DNA of 64,000 nucleotides from RHKX01 sp035759925 (GTDB lineage Bacteria > Actinomycetota > Thermoleophilia > Solirubrobacterales > 70-9), in the NCBI GenBank assembly GCA_035759925.1, contig DASTTY010000016.1, forward strand, positions 11,048 to 75,047, read 5' to 3'. This document shows, piece by piece, positions 34,783 to 42,581 of this stretch. Position 1 is the stretch's first letter. Every line of letters starts with the position of its first letter. The translations under genes and the position numbers were made by a program. The notes below the pieces were generated by a model. The model worked only from the letters and a program-made list of their open reading frames with translations, was not told the origin of the DNA and made no database searches.

Positions 34783-36501
34783 ATGGGCTTGGCAGTGTTC
34801 GAGGGTGCCAATACCGGCCAGGGTGCCGGCGCGGCTGCCCTCGATCCCGGATATGGGCAGCGCGACGACAGTCGCGAGGTCGCGCCGCTCGCCCGTGCCG
34901 GCGCCTACGTCTCGCTCGCCGGGATGTTCCTCGGCGTCTTCGGCGTCCTGCTTCCGCACCCGAGCTCGTTCGACGTCTCGTCGATGCTGCTCGTGCAGGC
35001 GTCGACCGGGGTGTTCGCGCTCTCGTTCCTCGTCTTCGCCAACCGGGTGCCGATGTGGCTGGTCCGGCTCACCCCGGCGATGGGGATCCTCCAGGTCACC
35101 GCCGGCGTCTACTTCACCCACGACCCGACCAGCGCCTTCAGCCTCTTCTACCTCTGGCCCTGCTTCTACGCCTTCTACTTCCTGCCACGGCTCGATGCCA
35201 TCCTCGACGTCGCGTTCATGGGCCTCTGCTACGGGGCGGCGATGATCGTGATGGCGCGCTCGCCCGACACCGTCGGGGCGGGCTCGGGGACCCTGACCTA
35301 CCAGTTCGTGGTCACCTTCGGCAGCCTCTCGGTGGCCGGGTTCATGATCCACACGCTGCGAACCCGCGTGAACCGGCTCTGGGGGTCGCTGAGCTCGGCC
35401 GCACGGACCGATCTGCTGACCGGTTACGTCAACGGTCACGGGATCAACGAGATCCTCACCAACGAGATCGAGCGGGCCCGGATCAACACTCATCGCGTCG
35501 GCCTTCTCACCGTCAACCTGAACGGGCTCCGCCAGCTCAACAAGGACCTCGGCTACGAGGCCGGTGACGAGGTCCTGCGCCGCCTCGCCCGCCTGCTCGA
35601 CGAGTCGACGCGCCGAATCGACACCGTCGGCCGGACCGGTGCCTCGGAGTTCGTGGTCCTCCTCCCCGAGACCGACGAGCACACCGGCTTCCTGCTCGCC
35701 GAGCAGATCCTGACCCGGATGCGCCGCACCTACCGCGAGCGCGGCTTCAAGCTCAGCGCCAGCCTCGGCGTCGCGGTCTTCCCGAAGCACGCCAGCAACG
35801 TCGACGAGCTGCTGCAGGCCTCGACCGCGGCGATGAACGCCGCCGTCACCCTCGGCTCGGATCGCGTCGTCGTCTACAGCCCCGACCTCGAGGGAGCGAT
35901 CGACGGCGAGGGTGTCACCCCGCCCGGCGAGGGCCGGGTGCAGCTCGGCACCGTGCTCAGCCTCGCCGAGGTCCTCGACCTCCGCGACGAGCGCAACGCC
36001 ACCCACTCGACCGCGGTCGCCGGCTACTGCGAGGCGATCGCACGCGAGCTCGGCCTACCCGAGCAGCGGATCGCCCGGCTCCGGCTCGCCGGGCTGCTTC
36101 ACGACATCGGCAAGGTCGGCATCGCCGACTCGATCCTCGACAAGCCCGGGCCGCTCTCGCCCTCGGAGTGGGACCAGGTGCGCCGCCATCCCGAGATGGC
36201 GGCGCGGATCCTCGCCGCTCGCGAGCTCACCGACATCCGCGAGTGGGTGCTCGCCCGCCACGAGCAGCCCGACGGTCACGGCTACCCCCGCGGCATCAGC
36301 GGCGACGAGATCCCGCTCGAGTCGCGGATCCTCGCCGTCGCCGAGTCCTACGACGCGATGACCAGCGAGCGCCCCTACCGGCCCGCCAAGTCACCCTCGG
36401 AGGCGATCGCCGAGATGGGCCGCTACTCGGGCAGCCAGTTCGATGGCGCCGTGGTCGACGCGCTCGTCCGCAGCCTCGACCGCGCCGCGGCCGCCGTTTA
36501 G
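34783..36501 (+). CDS. Membrane protein with degenerate GGDEF and HD-GYP domains
   Basis: 572 aa. About six N-terminal transmembrane helices (38-192) form an input module. The GGDEF domain is degenerate: the signature reads GASEF (286-290) and the metal-binding aspartates are replaced (TVNLNG), so it should not make c-di-GMP. The HD-GYP domain has HDIGKVG (HD at 440-441), HPEMAARIL and RHEQPDGHGYP (492-502), so it is probably a phosphodiesterase for c-di-GMP or another cyclic dinucleotide. The ATG is preceded by AGGAAG 8 nt away; a GTG 9 bp earlier is possible. Confidence 0.85.
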   Translation: MGLAVFEGANTGQGAGAAALDPGYGQRDDSREVAPLARAGAYVSLAGMFLGVFGVLLPHPSSFDVSSMLLVQASTGVFALSFLVFANRVPMWLVRLTPAMGILQVTAGVYFTHDPTSAFSLFYLWPCFYAFYFLPRLDAILDVAFMGLCYGAAMIVMARSPDTVGAGSGTLTYQFVVTFGSLSVAGFMIHTLRTRVNRLWGSLSSAARTDLLTGYVNGHGINEILTNEIERARINTHRVGLLTVNLNGLRQLNKDLGYEAGDEVLRRLARLLDESTRRIDTVGRTGASEFVVLLPETDEHTGFLLAEQILTRMRRTYRERGFKLSASLGVAVFPKHASNVDELLQASTAAMNAAVTLGSDRVVVYSPDLEGAIDGEGVTPPGEGRVQLGTVLSLAEVLDLRDERNATHSTAVAGYCEAIARELGLPEQRIARLRLAGLLHDIGKVGIADSILDKPGPLSPSEWDQVRRHPEMAARILAARELTDIREWVLARHEQPDGHGYPRGISGDEIPLESRILAVAESYDAMTSERPYRPAKSPSEAIAEMGRYSGSQFDGAVVDALVRSLDRAAAAV

Positions 36502-36517
36502 ATATCCAGACATCCAG

Positions 36518-37480
36518 ATGATCGACTCATCGAGCGCGGCGGTCGGCAAGGAGTGGCCGGCGACCTCGTACGAGGTCGGCCGCGAGAAGATCCGCGAGTA
36601 CGCGGCGGCGCTGGCGATCGACGCCGGCATCCATCGTGACCACGACGCTGCCCGCGCGGCCGGCTTCCGGGCCGTCGTCGCGCCGCCGGCGTTCGCCGCC
36701 GTCTACGTCGCCCGCTCGCTGGCCGGGGCGATGTTCGACCCGGGGTCCGGCATCTTCGATCCCGCCGAGGGCCTGGCCGGCTACCGGTTCGTGCAGCGCC
36801 GCCAGGAGTTCCGCTGGCACGAGCCGGTCTGCGCCGGCGACCGGATCGAGACCGTGGCCCGCCTCGTCGCCGCCGAGGACACCGGCGGCGCCCGTTACCG
36901 CAGCTTCGAGTCGAAGTCGGTCAACGGCGACGGCGAGCTGGTCCTCGAAGGCCGCTATGAGGGCGTCGTCCCGGCGCGCGGCCGCAGCGCCGCCGATCGT
37001 CTGCCGCGGGAGGCGGGCCCGGTCGGCGAGACGATCCGCGCAGCCGGATCGGCGGCGGCTTGGGCACCGCGCGGCGCCGCGTCGGTCGGGGGCTTCGCGG
37101 CCGGTGACAGCTTCCCCGAGCTCCGGATCACCCCCGACCGCTGGGCGCCGCACCGCTACGCGGGGGCGTCGCTCGACTTCACGCCGTTCCACCTCGACGC
37201 CGACCTCGCGAAGGCGATCGGCCTGCCCGGGATCATCCTCCACGGCCTCTACACCTACGGCCAGCTCGCCCACGGGCTGCTCGCGCCGTTCGGCTCCGAT
37301 CCGCGGGTACTGCGCTCGCTCGGCGCCCGCTTCCGGCGCCCGGCCGTGCCCGAGCGCGAGCTGCTCGTCACCGGGACCGTCGCTGCGGTCACCGGCGAGG
37401 GAGTCGAGATCGCCTGCGCGGTGCAGCAGGACAACCGCGAGGTGATCTCCGAGGGCGTCGCGGAGCTCGTCCCAAAGTAG
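36518..37480 (+). CDS. MaoC-like double hot-dog (3R)-hydroxyacyl dehydratase
   Basis: 320 aa. The N-terminal half (about 10-150) is a FAS1-type MaoC-like hot-dog domain as in HadA. The C-terminal half carries SLDFTPFHLDADLAKAIGLPG followed by ILHGLYTYGQ, the hydratase-2 signature with its Asp and His, as in HadB. The fusion resembles a one-chain version of the HadAB dehydratase, acting on (3R)-hydroxyacyl-CoA or -ACP. The usual asparagine of the active-site motif is Thr. Its stop codon lies inside operator C. Confidence 0.8.
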   Translation: MIDSSSAAVGKEWPATSYEVGREKIREYAAALAIDAGIHRDHDAARAAGFRAVVAPPAFAAVYVARSLAGAMFDPGSGIFDPAEGLAGYRFVQRRQEFRWHEPVCAGDRIETVARLVAAEDTGGARYRSFESKSVNGDGELVLEGRYEGVVPARGRSAADRLPREAGPVGETIRAAGSAAAWAPRGAASVGGFAAGDSFPELRITPDRWAPHRYAGASLDFTPFHLDADLAKAIGLPGIILHGLYTYGQLAHGLLAPFGSDPRVLRSLGARFRRPAVPERELLVTGTVAAVTGEGVEIACAVQQDNREVISEGVAELVPK

Positions 37481-37500
37481 GCAGCGACACTTCCCACTTC
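37474..37500. promoter_or_regulatory. Operator C: 25-bp inverted repeat before the crotonase-BKACE operon
   Basis: Left arm AAGTAGGCAGC, spacer GAC, right arm ACTTCCCACTT (8 of 11 dyad positions). It overlaps the stop codon of the MaoC gene and ends 9 bp before a TAGGCT -10 box (37510-37515), so it covers the -35 region. The ATG of the crotonase is at 37543. Same element as 8736-8762 and 33211-33237. Confidence 0.68.
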
Positions 37501-37542
37501 ATGCGGTGGTAGGCTCGTCCGGCGGTCGTCGCGCCGCCGCCC

Positions 37543-38325
37543 ATGGCCTACGAGCAGCTTCTCTACGACGTTTCCGACGGGGTCGCCACCGTGACCCTGA
37601 ACCGGCCCGAGCAGCGCAACGCGCTCTCCAACCAGATGCTCGGCGAGCTCGTCGACGCGATGGAGCGGGCCCGCGACGACGAGGCCGTCCGCGCCGTCGT
37701 CCTCACCGGGGCGGGGGAGAAGGTCTTCTGCGCCGGCGCCGACCTCGGCGGCTTCGCGGCCGACGCACCGCTGGTCGCCAAGCACTTCTCCTCGGACCGC
37801 TTCCTCGAGTTCTTCCGGCTGATGCCGCGGCTCGGTAAGCCGTCGCTGTGCGCCGCCAACGGCCACGTCCTCGCCGGCGGGATGGGACTGGCGCTCTCCT
37901 GCGATCTCGTCATTGCCCGCGAGGGGATCACGTTCGGCACCCCCGAGATCAACATCGGCGCGTTCCCCTACATGATCATGGCGATCATCTACCGCAACGT
38001 CCCGCGCAAGAAGGTCAACGAGATGATGCTGCTGGGCGAGCGGATCAGCGCCGAGCAGGCGGTCGAGTACGGGCTCGCCAACAAGGTCGTCGCGGCGGCC
38101 GAGTTCGACGCCGCGGTCGCCGACTGGGCGCGGCGACTGGCGTCGAAGAGCCCGGTGCTGATGAGGCTCGGCCACGACGCGATGTACCGCCAGCAGGACA
38201 TGGCGCTCGACGACGGCCTCGAGTTCCTGCGCAGCCAGCTCTCGCTGACGTTCACGACCGAGGACATCCAGGAGGGGGTCGAGGCCTTCTTCGAGAAGCG
38301 CGATCCGGAATGGAAGGGGCGGTAG
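37543..38325 (+). CDS. Enoyl-CoA hydratase family, LiuC-like (methylglutaconyl-CoA hydratase candidate)
   Basis: 260-aa crotonase. KVFCAGADLGG (60-70) and GHVLAGGMGLALSCD (107-121) form the oxyanion hole. The first crotonase glutamate is glycine (G115) while the second is kept (E135 in GTPEINIG), the same pattern as in LiuC of Pseudomonas. With operator C linking it to IVD-like and MCC-like genes, hydration of 3-methylglutaconyl-CoA to HMG-CoA is the best inference. It is the first gene of a four-gene operon. Confidence 0.83.
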   Translation: MAYEQLLYDVSDGVATVTLNRPEQRNALSNQMLGELVDAMERARDDEAVRAVVLTGAGEKVFCAGADLGGFAADAPLVAKHFSSDRFLEFFRLMPRLGKPSLCAANGHVLAGGMGLALSCDLVIAREGITFGTPEINIGAFPYMIMAIIYRNVPRKKVNEMMLLGERISAEQAVEYGLANKVVAAAEFDAAVADWARRLASKSPVLMRLGHDAMYRQQDMALDDGLEFLRSQLSLTFTTEDIQEGVEAFFEKRDPEWKGR

Positions 38326-38329
38326 GGCG

Positions 38330-39244
38330 TTGAGCCGCCTCGAGGACCCGGTGATCATCAGCTGCTCGATCAGCGGCGCGATCGCGAACCGCGATCAGTG
38401 CCCGGCGATCCCCTACACACCCGACGAGTACGCCGCCGAGGCGCGCCGCGCGATCGACGAGGGTGCCTCGCAGATCCACATCCACGCCCGCACGCCGGAC
38501 GGGACGCCGTCCTACGAGATCGAGGACTTCGCCGCGATCACCGCCGCGATCCGCTCCGAGGTCGGCGACGTGATCGTCAACTACTCGACCGGCGCGATCG
38601 GGGTGCCGCTCGAGAAGCGGATCGCCTACCTGCGCGAGCTGAAGCCCGACGTCGCGGCGCTGAACATGTCGTCGATGAACTACGCCAAGTACTCGCGACG
38701 GCGCGGCGATTTCGTCTTCAAGGCGGTCTTCGAGAACAGCTTCGACACGATCATCGAGCTGATCGAGGCGATGAAGGCGGCCGGCATCCAGCCCGAGCAC
38801 GAATGCTTCGACGCCGGCCACGTCGCCAACCTCGACCCGCTGCTCGACATGGGCCTGCTCGAGCCGCCGCTTCAGGTCTCGCTGGTGATGGGGGTGACCG
38901 GCGGGATCCGGCCGACGCCCCGCAACGTCGGCGTGATGGCCGATCAGGTCCCGGGCGGTCCCGAGGGCCCGAACAACTGGCAGGTGATCGGGATCTCCCG
39001 CGATCAATGGAAGCTGCTCGCGAGCGCGCTCGTGCTCGGCGGCAACGTCCGTGCCGGGCTCGAGGACAACCTCTACCTGCCGAACGGCGAGATGGCGCGC
39101 TCGAACGGCGAGCTGATCGCGAAGGCGCGGCAGATGGCCGAGGACGTCGGCCGCCGGGCGGCGACCGTCGCCGAGGCGCGGAAGCTGCTCGGGCTCAGCG
39201 AGCAGCGAGCAGCGATCAGCGAGCAGCGCGACCCGGAGGCTTGA
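38330..39244 (+). CDS. Beta-keto acid cleavage enzyme (BKACE, DUF849)
   Basis: 304-aa TIM-barrel zinc enzyme. The family exchanges acetyl-CoA with a beta-keto acid to give acetoacetate and a new acyl-CoA (3-keto-5-aminohexanoate cleavage is the prototype). IHIHAR (H50, H52) are zinc ligands, and HECFDAGHVANL and SLVMGVTGGIRPTP are conserved. The specific keto acid cannot be read. TTG start 4 bp after the crotonase stop. The C-terminus has a short in-frame repeat (LSEQR...ISEQR). Acetoacetate is also the end product of leucine degradation, which may explain the pairing. Confidence 0.85.
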   Translation: MSRLEDPVIISCSISGAIANRDQCPAIPYTPDEYAAEARRAIDEGASQIHIHARTPDGTPSYEIEDFAAITAAIRSEVGDVIVNYSTGAIGVPLEKRIAYLRELKPDVAALNMSSMNYAKYSRRRGDFVFKAVFENSFDTIIELIEAMKAAGIQPEHECFDAGHVANLDPLLDMGLLEPPLQVSLVMGVTGGIRPTPRNVGVMADQVPGGPEGPNNWQVIGISRDQWKLLASALVLGGNVRAGLEDNLYLPNGEMARSNGELIAKARQMAEDVGRRAATVAEARKLLGLSEQRAAISEQRDPEA

Positions 39245-39246
39245 GC

Positions 39247-39684
39247 GTGGCCCGGGAGGTCCCGCCCGCGGCGAGCGCGAGGACGCAGCATCGGGCGCGA
39301 GTCGTCTGGGAGCCGACCAGGGACGACCGGCGGGCACATCGCGTCGAGGTCGCCGCCGAGACGATCCGCGGCTCGACGATGCCCGAGAACGGCGGCGATC
39401 CCGATTGCGCCGATCCCGAGCAGCTCTTCGTCGGCTCGCTGTCGGCCTGCCACATGCTCTGGTTCATCGCCCTCGCCCGTGCCCGCCGGCTCCGCGTCGC
39501 CGCCTACTCCGACGAGGCCGTCGGCACGCTCGACGGGGGGCGCTTCACCGCGGTCCGGCTCGATCCCGTGATCGAGTTCGACGACGATCCGGGTCCCGGC
39601 GTCGTCGCCGAGCTCCATCGCGAAGCCCACGAGCGCTGCTATCTGGCCGCCTCGGTCAGCTTCCCGGTCGAGGTCGGCGGATGA
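39247..39684 (+). CDS. OsmC-family peroxiredoxin-like protein
   Basis: 145 aa. The two redox cysteines of OsmC/Ohr proteins are present: C68 in SLSACHMLWF and C131 in AHERCYLAASV. It would reduce organic hydroperoxides with dithiols, although some OsmC proteins have other roles. GTG start 2 bp after the BKACE stop; its TGA overlaps the MerR ATG. It is part of the operon under operator C. Confidence 0.85.
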   Translation: MAREVPPAASARTQHRARVVWEPTRDDRRAHRVEVAAETIRGSTMPENGGDPDCADPEQLFVGSLSACHMLWFIALARARRLRVAAYSDEAVGTLDGGRFTAVRLDPVIEFDDDPGPGVVAELHREAHERCYLAASVSFPVEVGG

Positions 39685-40403
39685 GCGCCGGCGGCAACGG
39701 CGCCGGCGAGCCGACGATGAAGATCAGCGAGCTCGCCGATGCGGCCGGCGTGCCGGTCGCGACCGTCCGCCACTACCTCCGCGAGGGCCTGCTCCCGGAG
39801 GGGCGGAAGACGAGCCGCAACATGGCCTACTACCCGGCCGCCACGGTCGATCGGATCCGGCTCATCAAGCTCCTGCAGGAGGAGCGGTTCATGCCCCTGA
39901 AGGTGATCCGCGAGCTGCTCGAGCGCGAGGGCGGTGACCCCGATGCGGTGCGCTCGCTGCTCGCCGAGGCCGATCGCGGCATCGACCGTGCCCTCGCCCG
40001 CGAGCGCGAGCGGACGCCGGCGGCCGAGGTCAGCGAGCGCTTCGCGGTGCCGCTCGAGGTCCTCGAGCGGCTCGCCGAGGTCGGCATCCTCAGTCCCGCC
40101 GCCGAGGGATACACCCCGGCCGACGTCCGGATCGTCGAGGCGATCGCCAGGTTCCGCGCCGGCGGCTACGACGAGCGGATCGGGTTCACGGTCTACGACG
40201 CCGCCCGCTTCCTCGAGCCGCTGCAGGCGCTCGCCCGCCGCGAGGTCGAACTGCTCTCCGAGAAGCTCGTCGGGCGCTTCGAGCCCGATCGCGCCGCCGA
40301 GCTGATCGCGGCCGGGATCGATCCGCTCGCCGATCTGATCGCCGCGATGAACGCGAAGCTGATCACCGCCGAGATCGAATCGCACCGCGCGAATCCGCGC
40401 TAG
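39681..40403 (+). CDS. MerR-family transcriptional regulator
   Basis: 240 aa. MKISELADAAGVPVATVRHYLREGLL (residues 13-38) is the MerR winged helix-turn-helix, followed by NMAYYPAATVDRIRLIKLLQ. A long coiled-coil and a C-terminal domain of about 150 residues follow, with no metal-binding cysteines, so it likely senses an organic ligand or acyl-CoA. It is the last gene of the crotonase-BKACE-OsmC operon (4-bp overlap) and therefore the prime candidate to bind operators A, B and C; MerR-type LiuR controls leucine catabolism in proteobacteria. Confidence 0.85.
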   Translation: MSAGGNGAGEPTMKISELADAAGVPVATVRHYLREGLLPEGRKTSRNMAYYPAATVDRIRLIKLLQEERFMPLKVIRELLEREGGDPDAVRSLLAEADRGIDRALARERERTPAAEVSERFAVPLEVLERLAEVGILSPAAEGYTPADVRIVEAIARFRAGGYDERIGFTVYDAARFLEPLQALARREVELLSEKLVGRFEPDRAAELIAAGIDPLADLIAAMNAKLITAEIESHRANPR

Positions 40404-40418
40404 ATTGACTGGTCAATC
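40403..40418. promoter_or_regulatory. Operator GATTGACTGGTCAATC before the nitrilase-TetR operon
   Basis: Perfect 7-bp arms (GATTGAC / GTCAATC) around TG, starting at the last base of the MerR stop and 42 bp before the nitrilase ATG. A related half-site (GATTGACC) is at 40442-40449 and CTGACCAGGTCAA is at 41290-41302 over the TetR gene start. The size and TGACT/AGTCA character resemble FadR-type TetR operators, so autoregulation by the TetR gene of this operon is likely. Confidence 0.65.
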
Positions 40419-40459
40419 AACCGCCGGCGCCCAGCCGCCGGGATTGACCAGGAGACGGC

Positions 40460-41293
40460 ATGCGCGCCGCCGCGATACAGCTCAACTCAACCACCGACGT
40501 CGATCGCAACCTCGCGACTGCCGAGCGGCTCGTCGACGCCGCCGCCGCGGCCGGCGCCGAGCTCGTCGTCCTGCCCGAGAAGTGGAGCGCTCTCGGCCCC
40601 GGCGAGGTGCTCGTCCGGCTCGCCGAGCCGCTCGACGGACCGATCGTGACCGCGGCGCGGGAATGGGCGCGGCGGCTCGGGATCACGCTCCTCGCCGGGA
40701 GCGTCGGCGAGCGGATCGAGGGCTCGGAGCGGATCGCCAACACCTCGCTGCTGATCGCGCCCGACGGCGAGATCGAAGCGACCTACCGGAAGATCCACAT
40801 GTTCGACGTCGACGTCGGCGGCGTCAGCTATCGCGAGTCCGAGCACGAGCGGGCCGGGGAGGAGGTCGTCGTCGCGTCGGCCGCCGGGACCGATCTCGGG
40901 ATGACCATCTGCTACGACCTTCGCTTCCCGGAGCTGTTCCGGATCCTCGCCCTCCGCGGAGCCCGGGTGATCACCGTCCCCTCGGCGTTCACCGCGACGA
41001 CGGGACGCGACCACTGGGAGGTCCTGCTGCGGGCGCGGGCGATCGAGGATCAGCTCTTCGTCGTCGCCGCCAACCAGTTCGGGACGGCGCCGCCGAGCTT
41101 CAGCTCCTGGGGCCACTCGATGATCGTCGATCCCTGGGGCCGCGTCCTCGACGTGCTCGCCGACGGTGAGGGCCACGCGATCGCCGACCTCGACCTCGGC
41201 GAGATCGAGCGGGTCCGGGCCCGGGTCCCCTCGCTGGCGAGCCGCCGTGACGGTGCCTACGCCTGGCCGGTGGAGGCCGGCGACCGTGCCTGA
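40460..41293 (+). CDS. Carbon-nitrogen hydrolase (nitrilase superfamily, Nit/omega-amidase-like)
   Basis: 277 aa with the full Glu-Lys-Cys triad: E40 in LPEKW, K111 in YRKIHMFD and C151 in CYDLRFPE. The YRKIHMFDVD and ICYDLRFPELFR signatures match the Nit branch (deaminated glutathione amidase / omega-amidase), which removes an amide from a dicarboxylic monoamide. The ATG has AGGAG 5 nt upstream. It ends within the start of the TetR gene (8-bp overlap). Confidence 0.88.
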   Translation: MRAAAIQLNSTTDVDRNLATAERLVDAAAAAGAELVVLPEKWSALGPGEVLVRLAEPLDGPIVTAAREWARRLGITLLAGSVGERIEGSERIANTSLLIAPDGEIEATYRKIHMFDVDVGGVSYRESEHERAGEEVVVASAAGTDLGMTICYDLRFPELFRILALRGARVITVPSAFTATTGRDHWEVLLRARAIEDQLFVVAANQFGTAPPSFSSWGHSMIVDPWGRVLDVLADGEGHAIADLDLGEIERVRARVPSLASRRDGAYAWPVEAGDRA

Positions 41294-41903
41294 CCAGGTC
41301 AAGGCGACGCCCGCCGACAAGCGCCGCGCGATCCTCGACGCCGCGATCCGCGTCTTCGCCCGCCAGGGCTACCACTCGACGCGCGTCGCCGACATCGCCG
41401 ACGAGGCCGGGGTCGCCTACGGGCTCGTCTACCACTACTTCCGCTCCAAGGAGGCGGTGATGACCGAGCTCTTCACCGAGCGCTGGTCGCTGCTGCTCGA
41501 CGCCTCCGACGCGCTCTACGAGCAGGACATCCCGGCCCGCGAGAAGCTCGCCGGGATCGCCCGCTTCATCATCGACTCCTACCGCCACGACCCGGAGTTG
41601 ATGAAGGTGATCATCGTCGAGGTCACCCGCGCGGCCAACTCGTTCGGCGCCACCCACCTGCCCGAGATCCGCCGCGCCTACGACGTCGTCTCGCGGATCG
41701 TCGCCGACGGCCAGCGCGAGGGGATCTACCGGGAGGAGATCGACCCCGGTTTCGTCGGCATGTGGTTCTACGGCGCGATCGAGCAGCTCCTCTCGGGCTG
41801 GGTCTTCGGCCTGATCCCGGCGACCGACGAGGAGTTCGAGCGGGCCGGGGAGATGGTGGTCGAGACGCTCTGCTGCGGGCTCGAGCGGCGCGACGGATCC
41901 TGA
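41286..41903 (+). CDS. TetR-family regulator, FadR-like
   Basis: 205 aa from the GTG at 41286. RRAILDAAIRVFARQGYHSTRVADIADEAG, with GLVYHYFRSKEAVM, is the TetR helix-turn-helix (about 12-58). The C-terminal ligand domain resembles the acyl-CoA-responsive FadR group of Bacillus (layout and length). It is co-transcribed with the nitrilase gene under the GATTGACTGGTCAATC operator, so it probably represses its own operon. It could alternatively control nearby acyl-CoA genes. Confidence 0.87.
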   Translation: MPDQVKATPADKRRAILDAAIRVFARQGYHSTRVADIADEAGVAYGLVYHYFRSKEAVMTELFTERWSLLLDASDALYEQDIPAREKLAGIARFIIDSYRHDPELMKVIIVEVTRAANSFGATHLPEIRRAYDVVSRIVADGQREGIYREEIDPGFVGMWFYGAIEQLLSGWVFGLIPATDEEFERAGEMVVETLCCGLERRDGS

Positions 41904-41967
41904 GGGGATCCCGATAAGGTCGCCGCTCAGGTTTCGACCCCGAACGCCGAGGGCAGAAAGACCAGCG

Positions 41968-42102
41968 ATGGACAACGAGATAACGAAGCGACTCGTCTGG
42001 TCGGGGCTGCTGGCCGCCTTCGGTGCGCTTGCAAGCATCGCCGCAACCCGGGTCGCCGGGATCGTCTATCGCCGCATCTTCGACGAGGATCCGCCCGACT
42101 GA
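41968..42102 (+). CDS. Small single-helix membrane protein (44 aa)
   Basis: MDNEITKRLVW leads into one hydrophobic helix (GLLAAFGALASIAA) and a basic-then-acidic tail (YRRIFDEDPPD). It resembles the very small proteins encoded ahead of actinobacterial holin-like/DUF3618 genes. The stop shares one base with the next ATG (TGATG), so it is translationally coupled to the holin-like gene. Function unknown; possibly part of an envelope complex with its two neighbours. Confidence 0.7.
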   Translation: MDNEITKRLVWSGLLAAFGALASIAATRVAGIVYRRIFDEDPPD

Positions 42103-42581
42103 TGGCCGAGCAGCCAACCGAGCCGAGTGCGACCGAGCCGCCGGTGACGAAGACGCCGCCGGTGCCACCGGCGGCGCCGGTCGAGCCCGACGCGACCCGC
42201 ACGGTGGGCGAGCTGGTCTTCGACGTCTCCGAGCGCGTCTCGATCCTGGTCCGCGAGGAGGTCGAGCTCGCCAAGGCGGAGATCACCGAGAAGCTGGCGA
42301 CGCTCGGCCGCGGCGCCGGGATCGCCGCCGCGGCGGGAGTCTTCCTGCTCGCGGCCGGGATCATGCTGATGTTCGCCATCGCCTGGCTGATCAACGACAT
42401 CCTCGGCATCGAGGGCTCGGTCTGGGTCGGGTTCGCGATCGAGGCCGGCATCCTCGTCATCCTCGCCGCCGTCGCGGGCCTCATCGCCAAGTCGCTCTTC
42501 GGCAAGGTCGAGTCCCCGACGCCGGACATGGCGATCGAGGAGCTCAAGGAGACCAAGGAGACCCTGGGGAAGACGCCATGA
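42102..42581 (+). CDS. Phage-holin-3_6-like (putative actinobacterial holin-X) membrane protein
   Basis: 159 aa. A Pro-rich cytoplasmic N-terminus (1-30) precedes an amphipathic segment (LVREEVELAKAEITEKLA) and two transmembrane helices (about 70-95 and 105-128). This is the layout of the actinobacterial phage holin family, which despite the name is chromosomal and of unknown envelope role. It overlaps the 44-aa gene by 1 bp and the DUF3618 gene by 4 bp. Confidence 0.82.
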   Translation: MAEQPTEPSATEPPVTKTPPVPPAAPVEPDATRTVGELVFDVSERVSILVREEVELAKAEITEKLATLGRGAGIAAAAGVFLLAAGIMLMFAIAWLINDILGIEGSVWVGFAIEAGILVILAAVAGLIAKSLFGKVESPTPDMAIEELKETKETLGKTP

